Below are positions 57,201 through 64,000 of a stretch of 64,000 bases of DNA, one piece after another. The stretch lies in the NCBI RefSeq assembly GCF_039555335.1, contig NC_092644.1:51101281-51165280 (forward strand), read 5' to 3'. Below the pieces are notes generated by a model. It saw nothing but the letters and a program-made list of their open reading frames with translations. It was not told the origin of the DNA and made no database searches. How positions within the stretch are numbered: the first letter of the stretch is position 1; each line of letters opens with the position of its first letter. Source of the DNA: Amphiura filiformis (Eukaryota; Echinodermata; Ophiuroidea; Amphilepidida; Amphiuridae). Position numbers and translations under genes: made by a program.

Positions 57201-60200
57201 CTGTTGATTCTATTTTTACAATTTATAGAATGAAAGTTGAAGCAGCAATGGAGTGGCTATTACAACATAGCGGTGATGAGGATTACAATGAACCACTGCC
57301 ACTTGATCAAGTAGAAAACAATAACATAACTGGACAATCTCAAAGTATATCATCAACAGCAACAAAGAGTACAGCACAAGACTCTAATGTTACTGCTAGT
57401 GATGAAAGTCGATTACAACCAGAGGGTGCAACAAATAGTACTAATGGTGCTGGTGATGGTGCCACTGCTGGTGCCAGTACTGGTGCAGAAAGCCTAGGTG
57501 CAGCTGCCACAACAAGTGAAGAAGAAAAGAACTATAGTTCAACAGAAGCCTTACAGTTATTTCAAGAATTTAGAAATAGACCTAGAAAGCCACCACCAGA
57601 AACAGTAAGTAGTTGCTTTATGGAAAAAGATCTTTTTGAAAAATATATTGTAAAGATTCGCCTAATTGTGCATATGGGTTCCCTTGATACAACTGGAATT
57701 TTGGGTAGAAATTAAAAGTGCCCTCCTGTAAAAATCCCACCAGGAAATGAGGGCACTGACCTTTAATTCTTGTTGGGACCGGATTTTCAGATGAGGGAGC
57801 TCTCTATTTGTATGTGAAATTTACCTTTAGGCAAAGAAGACCATGTTCACAATTAAGTGAATCTTTACGGTGCAGAGGTACATTTAAGTTCTTAGTGATT
57901 TATATTGTTTTCCCCCTTATTTAGGCTTGTCTCTCAACTAGTAATTTGAGGCATTTCACTGATTGGATCAGGGCACTTACCATGTCTCCTTCTTGCATAT
58001 GTACATTGTACACCAAAGTTGCAGTTGTACTGGGTTGCAGATTTATACAGATAAAAAATATAAGAAAAAAAGATAAAAAAGGATCACTACATGGATGCTT
58101 TTGCAATGACCCCTGAGGTAGGTGCACCTAGCCATTGTGGGGTGATCAGCACTCCACTCCCCCTGCGCCACAGATGGGTTATGTCACACCAGTAGCAAGA
58201 ACATGTACTGAAGCAATATGGCAGAATACAAGTTTTTTATCTGACTGGACTGGAGGTCCTATACATCAGGAGATCCAAAGAAGGTGGAATTTTGAAAAAA
58301 GAACAACAACAAATCAATTATATTTGTTATATGATACAGGTATAATATCTTCAAGATAATACCTTGCAGGGAAAGAGAGACCCCCAGATAACATTTATAT
58401 TAAAGTTCTAATTTTAATATAGATTAAATTCACACCCCAGTCCTCCCCATAGTACAATATGCTTTACATTATATTAAGCACATCAGCGACTTAAAAAACG
58501 CAAACAAAGCCTAAATGCAAAAGATTGTTTTTTTTTGAGAAGCTACATAAATAAATTGTTATTCTGATGACATTGGCACTTAATGCTAATTTATTCTTGT
58601 CTTTATTGTAGGCACTACATTTTCTTCAAAGAATGGGGTTCAGTAAAGAAGAATCAATGGAAGCTTTATCTTGTAATAATAATAACCCTAAAACTGCTGT
58701 AAGTATATAAGCCTACGCATCATTGTCATTTATCTCATATTCTCCGGTTTCCATTATGTCTTATTTGGCTGAGCAAGTAAAATTGAGATGCATGTCAAAT
58801 ACTGTGTGGGAGAGTAACCATACTTCTCAGGAGCCCTCTATTGATAATGACAAAATTAACAGCAATGTTCTATATCTAACTGCACATGGATAGCTGAAAA
58901 TATTGTGATGGCAGTGTTTGCCATTTAAATTTAATATTTTTTTCAGTGAGATAAAAGAGGATCAAATTAAAACTAGAATATTAGTATTAGTATAATGCAT
59001 GACATATGAAGTTCAATTAAGCACAAGTGCATACTATTTTGCTGATTTTTATTTACTTTTTTAACAACTATCTGTGATTATAGAATTCAATTCCAATATT
59101 GGGGACTGAAAGTAATAATATTGTGTTCTGGAACATGGGTTTCTGATGCTATCTCATACATGTCAATGTATATCTAGCCTGTTGCTTCCCTATAATAAAC
59201 ACCAGTACCTATGCACAGAATTCCTGGTAGAGTAATACAATAGTAAAGGGCAACAGACTTGGTGAACAAATATTCAAGTTTTTAAAGTCTGCATGGGTTA
59301 TAATTGACAATATCATGATAAATACTACTTATCATCGTGAAACAACAAATCATGCAGTCATAAATCAAGTGCTTTGTTTTTGCCAGTAAAGGTGGTTGCT
59401 CTGATATTGCTCTAGTCAATCTGTTTACTAATTTTGAATTGTATTGCTCCAGTGCTTTTGATATGAGAAGCAAAATGTAACATATTTTCGGGTTGGGTGT
59501 AAAATTTACTGGGGTAATGAGAAAAGTATGAGCTTTCTCCTGATGAGGAAAAATGGGGATGAGGCTGTTAACACATTTAAAAGGGCATTTTGTGATTTAC
59601 AGCCTCATCCCCCCACTTTTCTCAATAAAAGTTGAGATTTTTATTATATATATACAACTTATGTACAAGAAATTTCTTGCAGATTAATTCATTTTTCACA
59701 AATTTCATGAAATTTGAATTACGTTCTGGTATACCAGAAAGAAGTTACAACAGAGGCCTAAGGAGCAGTGTAATACACATAATCATGCTTAACTCGCAAA
59801 AGCAAAATCAGAATCAACTGAAATTTTGGGAATAAGCTTCTGAAAAATGTCATAAAAAGAGGATGCCAGGATCACAAAATACTCTTTTAAATACAAATCA
59901 ATTACACATTATATGATTGTTATTTTGATTCCTATATAATCAAATGTATTTGTTTTGTCATTTAGTGTGACTGGCTGCTTGGAGGTAAGAAGCCTAAATT
60001 TGAAGAGTTGAATAGGCCGCTGGATGAATCTTCCCATCTCCACCAAGAACTGATCAAGAATCCTGTAATATTAATGGGGCTAACCAAAGTCAGAGTACTA
60101 CTGGGTAAGATATGAACAGTTAAAACTGTTAAAAGTAGCAATTGGACACGCATGACTGTCAAATGTTATTAATCCTCATTCACTACTGATAAATGGGCAT

Positions 60201-60686
60201 AGTTTCCTGAGAAGTAATGAAAAATAATACAAACATGTATTATTAACAAAGTCTTGAATCGTGGTGTCATTTTGCAGATAGCTTTACTTTTGTTTTCAAG
60301 TATAATATCAACTTGTCCCTGGTTTTGGAGCAAGATATAAAATAAAACATGATTCAAACAGTCATTATTAATATGATAAGCTCCATCATCTGTTTATGTC
60401 TTTTCAATATCTGAGTAGGATACCCATAAAATGGGGTTCACACATGCATCGTTACTTTGAACGCCTCATATAGCTTTTTTTTAATTTTTTTTATTTTGCT
60501 ACAGCCTTGGAGCATCTAACACATTCACCAGAAGCCTTAGAATTCTGGCTGAATGACCTGGATGTCGGCCAGGTCCTGAATGAACTCAATCAAATCATAT
60601 CAATGGACTTTGACTTTGAAGATGATCCTGAACTAGAGATGGCACTGGATGCATTGAATGTCCTAGCAGAAGAAGACAGTGATTAA
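48266..60686 (+). CDS. UBAC1: UBAC1 (KPC2) orthologue, ubiquitin ligase cofactor
   Basis: Ten exons: 48266..48425, 52215..52328, 53923..54035, 54765..54875, 55308..55437, 56138..56261, 57229..57604, 58612..58698, 59966..60104 and 60505..60686 (stop TAA). All joins are GT-AG and in phase, giving 511 residues (human 405). Residues 1 to about 97 form a ubiquitin-like region (MMKLVVNNPDGSVETLEV ... DADKILLLKQR). UBA1 is at about 227-270 (LRDMGFPEIAARKALAANE ... AMEWLLQHSGD). A Ser/Thr/Ala-rich linker of roughly 100 residues, longer than in human, precedes UBA2 at 374-413 (LQRMGFSKEESMEALSCNNN ... CDWLLGG). An STI1-like helical tail follows at about 425-480 (LIKNPVILMGLTKVRVLLAL). In mammals UBAC1 with RNF123 forms the KPC ligase that ubiquitinates p27Kip1. 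The exon 1 donor is the least certain junction. Confidence 0.95.
49266..49940. mobile_element. Nested element, ATTACCGTACTGACG ends
   Basis: ATTACCGTACTGACGCGAGT at the left is complementary to ACTCACGTCAGTACGGTAAT at the right. It is inserted inside the 49103-50510 element. Confidence 0.85.
49601..49698. repeat. Innermost foldback, TTTCTGTTGTTCACAACAAA
   Basis: The 25-base arm TTTCTGTTGTTCACAACAAA then CCGTG (49601-49625) is exactly complementary to 49674-49698. The loop is GC-rich compared with its surroundings. Confidence 0.9.
51684..51991. mobile_element. Foldback MITE, CAAGCCTTGAAATAAGCAG ends
   Basis: CAAGCCTTGAAATAAGCAG at the left and CTGCTTATTTCAAGGCTTG at the right are perfect complements. 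The interior has five ATTGCTCCTGGTTC units in direct order. It lies in UBAC1 intron 1. Confidence 0.9.
52617..53613. mobile_element. 1.0-kb element with long imperfect terminal inverted repeats
   Basis: Left arm (TTTCGGTCCCAGCC, TCACTTAACAAACCG, CTGGCAACAACC) and right arm (GGTTGTCGCCAGACGGTTTG, CGGCTGGGACCGAGAC) pair over about 60 bases. Two short internal palindromes lie at 53241-53279 (TTACGCTCCCTCCACATGTG...) and 53312-53366 (GACATAAAGTCATAATCTAA...). It lies in UBAC1 intron 2. Confidence 0.85.
54057..54101. repeat. Perfect 22-bp hairpin just after UBAC1 exon 3
   Basis: CTGCCACCCCACCGTCCACT then GT, one spacer base, and the exact complement. It starts 22 bases after the exon 3 donor at 54035 and is strongly GC-rich against an AT-rich intron. 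Confidence 0.95.
54334..54572. mobile_element. GGCTATTCCAGTTGAAATCC MITE (copy 4)
   Basis: It begins GGACTATTCCATTTAAAATC and ends GGGGGAGTGTGCAATAGCCC. GGAAGATTTTGGAAATATCT and its complement also occur inside. It lies in UBAC1 intron 3. Confidence 0.8.
56600..56822. mobile_element. Foldback MITE in UBAC1 intron 6
   Basis: TATAGCTAAAATAATAGTTT then CTCGATCATGAG (left) pairs with CTCATGATTGAGAAACTATT then ATTTTAGCTATA (right). The 150-base interior is richer in CG dinucleotides than its surroundings. Confidence 0.88.
59578..59648 (+). repeat. Dispersed repeat, copy 2 (AAAAGGGCATTT type)
   Basis: AAAAGGGCATTTTGTGATTT, ACAGCCTCATCCCCCCACTT and AAAAGTTGAGATTTTTAT match the copy at 5045-5130. 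It is followed by a short (TA)n run. Confidence 0.6.
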
Positions 60687-61031
60687 ATTATAGATTTGGT
60701 GTCTTTTATGATGAATGTGATCAGATGAAGCAAAATGAGAGTGAGAGGTCAATTCTGAAATCAACAGGTGATTAATATGTGACCAGTTTATACTGCAAAA
60801 ACACATGGTATCATAGTAAAACAATGGAAAATGTTATACAAATATTGAATATTTATTAGTACAACGGTAAGAATATAATGAATATATGGATTGTTCATTC
60901 AACAAGGCTTTGCCAAGTTGAATGGAACAGTTCATATTTCTATGAATGAAAACATTCAATAATTGTTTTATATAACTCGTTTATAAATTTTTTTTTCTTA
61001 CACTTAATTTCATAATCACCAGGACAAGAAA

Positions 61032-61037
61032 AATAAA
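61032..61037 (+). promoter_or_regulatory. Candidate poly(A) signal of UBAC1
   Basis: AATAAA lies 346 bases after the stop codon and is the first clear signal on the strand. Confidence 0.45.
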
Positions 61038-62151
61038 TTTTAAATATTGAAACTAAATTTATTTTAGGAGCAACACCCACACCTGTAATAGGTGAGTCAA
61101 GGTGGACACTGTGCAAGAAACTTAAGGCTATACACACATTTATCACCGTTGTCATGTTGGCCTGCAATGAAACAGAGAAGAATATAGCACTCCCGCAGAG
61201 TGCAATAGTCTTTTGCAGCTGATGCTAAAAATAGCAAGAATAATCAATAGTAATAGGCCAAAAAAAATTCTTTGTAGAAGTTAAATAAATTGGGATATGG
61301 TCATGTAAGAAAAAATTAAAATCAACTTAGTGACCATATTGTATTGTAATTTTGCTTGATCTGGTTACATCAATATAATATATTTGTGACTTGTGTCTCA
61401 CATTTGAAACAATTACTCAGTGATGAATTATCTTTGTTATGTGCTATGGGAATGGGTCAATTAATTTTGCCCATAAAACTCTTTTTGGATTCAAATTGGT
61501 GGAGCACAAGGCAATTTTCTTGCAAATCTTTAGTGGGATTTTCTTTTTATTGTGACTAATCCACCAAGAATAAGGGAAATTGGTCTTGGACATTTATTAT
61601 CCCCCTCCACAGGTCTCTCAGTGGCTGTACCTGTGCACCTTACAACACCTGTTTTGTGCACAGCTTTAATGAATCAAATGATAACCCACCTTCTTTTGTA
61701 ATTATTATAACCCGATTTTCACTAATCCAAGTTCTTGCAATAGTTATGATCAAATGTTTGCATGAGTAATGCTATTCACTCAATATAAGTATCATGAGTT
61801 CACTCATAGTAACTGTATGGTGAATTTCTGTTATAATCCCCACCTTGTGATACCTATTGGTCATAGACAGCATCCCCCAAATATTCAGCTTTCCCTCTGG
61901 TTGCCCCTTCCCCACCTGTCAGAACCAAAAACAAAACAAAAAAAAACCAAGATATTTTGGCCAAAAATACAAAAAATTTCCCTCCCTATATCACTTTGCC
62001 TCCCCACCACCCCTCCCTGAAAAAGTCATTATGGTGCTTCCAGTGATAGCCACTGCCTTCATGAGGTTTTTAAAATGTAATTTGTGCCATTAAATGATGC
62101 TTGGTGCAAATTTGTTAAAACTAGCCAATATATTATGGACATTTCTCTTTA

Positions 62152-62478
62152 CCCAGCAAACACAAAATGTTTTCAAAAGTATTCGCAAAAGGTTAGAAAA
62201 GGTTGCTAGAAAACATTTAAATGTCGGGCCGGCTATACTAAATATATGAAATGTTTTAATAACATTCAAAAACACTTTGAAAACTCACTGCAAAACATTC
62301 TAAAATAAGTGTTGTCAAAATATTTTGCAAAAATATTAGCAAAAAAACCAAAAAGCAAACAAAAAAACAACATTTTGGCAACATGGTGTTGTTGTATTTT
62401 GTCCATACAAAACATTTTGTTTTTAAATGTTTTGACCAAAATCAAAATATTTAAAAACATTTTGGTGTTTGCTGGATA
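62152..62478. mobile_element. Foldback MITE, CCAGCAAACACAAAATGTTT ends
   Basis: ACCCAGCAAACACAAAATGT at the left pairs with ACATTTTGGTGTTTGCTGGA at the right. AAAACATTT-type words repeat throughout the interior in both directions. Confidence 0.85.
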
Positions 62479-64000
62479 GTAACCTTTGATGCAACTCAAG
62501 GACAAATATGACAATGTTGTATACTGTGGAATGAGGTAATCTGTGACTGCTTCACAACTTGCTAATCAATGTATGACGTAAGCATGTTACACTTGACTTT
62601 GAGATTTCAGGAAAAGTATCTGATGTCAGTAATTATGAATTGAGATACATGATATGCTGAAATAAGATAGCAACAACAATACAAAACATGATACATGTAT
62701 ATAAATGAGATACAAAATGACCATGAATGTTGCAGATGGATGCACTATGCAGCACTAGCCTCAATCAAGTTGTCAACATGTCATATTTGTTTTCAGGGCA
62801 TTAAGTTAAAATGCTAATTAACAGGAAACCTCATATTTCAATATTACCTATATTTGACTGACTGGATTTGATTTTGTTAATTGTTATATATGTGACCATC
62901 CACCATGAATGAGATGTAATGTTTTTAGAGCTTGTTTTGAGATATGGACCATTGAACCGCTCCAAAAACAATTGAAAACAAAAGATTTCTTAACTTTTTT
63001 ACCGATTTTTACCAGTGCATTTGCAGAAATTATTGTTCTGTTGTGTCCGATTTGAGTGCTGACATATTGTAAAATGTTGCCAATCAATATTCATGAGAGT
63101 GTACATTCAACGTCCAGATTTCGTAATTGGGTGATTTGTGTTTGGCAGGTGTAAAATACATCTGACTGGGTGTATCAATTACGTAACGCATAAAGGCATT
63201 GACATCATCGAATGGCTGCCTAGTGCTGTTATGTGTTTAGTCTCTACACTCACTGCAAAAACAGTTAAAACGATTTAATAGTGGAAGCCCATTGTCCCGA
63301 ACAAAAGGTGAATAGCATGTCGGTAAACCAAATCAGCACAAAGGAACAATGTATTACATAATCTATTGCCACTCTATGTTTATAAAAGCTCTTTGATTTT
63401 TACTACTTTGCAAACAAGCAACAGGTACAGATAATATATCAATGTAAAGCTTATTTTGAGGGAAAGTTGTCTGTCCTATATCTCAGGAAGTGAAAATACC
63501 AACATTATAGCTCATTTGTGGTGGTCACATACCACAAAGGCTTTTACATCTGTAAATGTAACTAGTTTTGTTTGTGAAGGAGGGGGTTAAAATGTTGATT
63601 ATGTTTCTCCTATGCTCATAACAAACATTGATGTTATGTTGACCCACATCAGGTCTCGTTACAGTGAGTAAGTGGGTGAGCTATGAAATGAAAGTAGTTT
63701 ATAGGATGTTATCGATCTCGCGGTTTATTCCAGTACCACTGTGCTCCAGTGGATTTCTTTTTTAAACAAGCTATGCGTGAAATTGTCAGAGTATCTTGTT
63801 TCATAACTCATTATTGATGTACAACATTGAATATCATGAAGCGATGTTTCCAGACATGTCTATCAACATTGATCATTCTTGTCCTAGGAATATATCGTTG
63901 TGATATTACAAGGACGTCATAAGTGACATTTTCGTCAGTTTACAGAAGCATTTCTCTGTTTCAATTTGTCCATTTATTGTTTTTTTACAATTGAATTATT

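Larger units (their letters stand above)
60687..64000. other. UBAC1 3' UTR and downstream intergenic DNA
   Basis: No further gene is supported. A poly(A) signal is at 61032, and a foldback element at 62152-62478. The rest is AT-rich without a convincing ORF on either strand. Confidence 0.6.

Overview
This is a eukaryotic (animal) genomic window. It is AT-rich, with GT-AG introns, long introns and a dense load of small inverted-repeat transposons. The gene content and the style of repeats suggest a marine deuterostome invertebrate, probably an echinoderm. That placement is an inference from memory of gene families, not something the sequence proves. Four protein-coding genes can be supported.

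Left edge (1-3.7 kb, + strand): the 3' part of a tetratricopeptide-repeat (TPR) gene in three exons, cut by the window edge and ending in a large exon with a long disordered tail. From 3.7 to 15.9 kb there is no gene, only repeats: a 460-bp tandem repeat split by a 1.35-kb element and a small inverted-repeat element, a 20-bp satellite, and several foldback elements.

Middle (15.9-43.0 kb, - strand): a complete ten-exon orthologue of TLS1/C9orf78 (Hep_59 family, a spliceosome-associated protein). All splice phases join to a 298-residue protein. Its 8.9-kb intron 6 holds an intronless leucine-rich-repeat GPCR gene of 747 residues on the same strand. Its 8.9-kb intron 1 holds a 4.4-kb transposon with arms of more than 1 kb in inverted orientation, carrying decayed transposon genes, plus a second 0.8-kb inverted-repeat element abutting it.

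Right (48.3-60.7 kb, + strand): a complete ten-exon UBAC1 (KPC2) orthologue of 511 residues, with an N-terminal ubiquitin-like region, two UBA domains and an STI1-like tail. Its introns hold nested foldback elements. The last 3.3 kb contains its 3' UTR and one more foldback element.

TLS1 and UBAC1 are divergently arranged, with 5.3 kb between their start codons. Both human orthologues map to 9q34, so this may be old linkage. Nothing links the four genes into one pathway: two are housekeeping genes (splicing, ubiquitin ligase cofactor), one is a receptor and one is a scaffold-type TPR protein.
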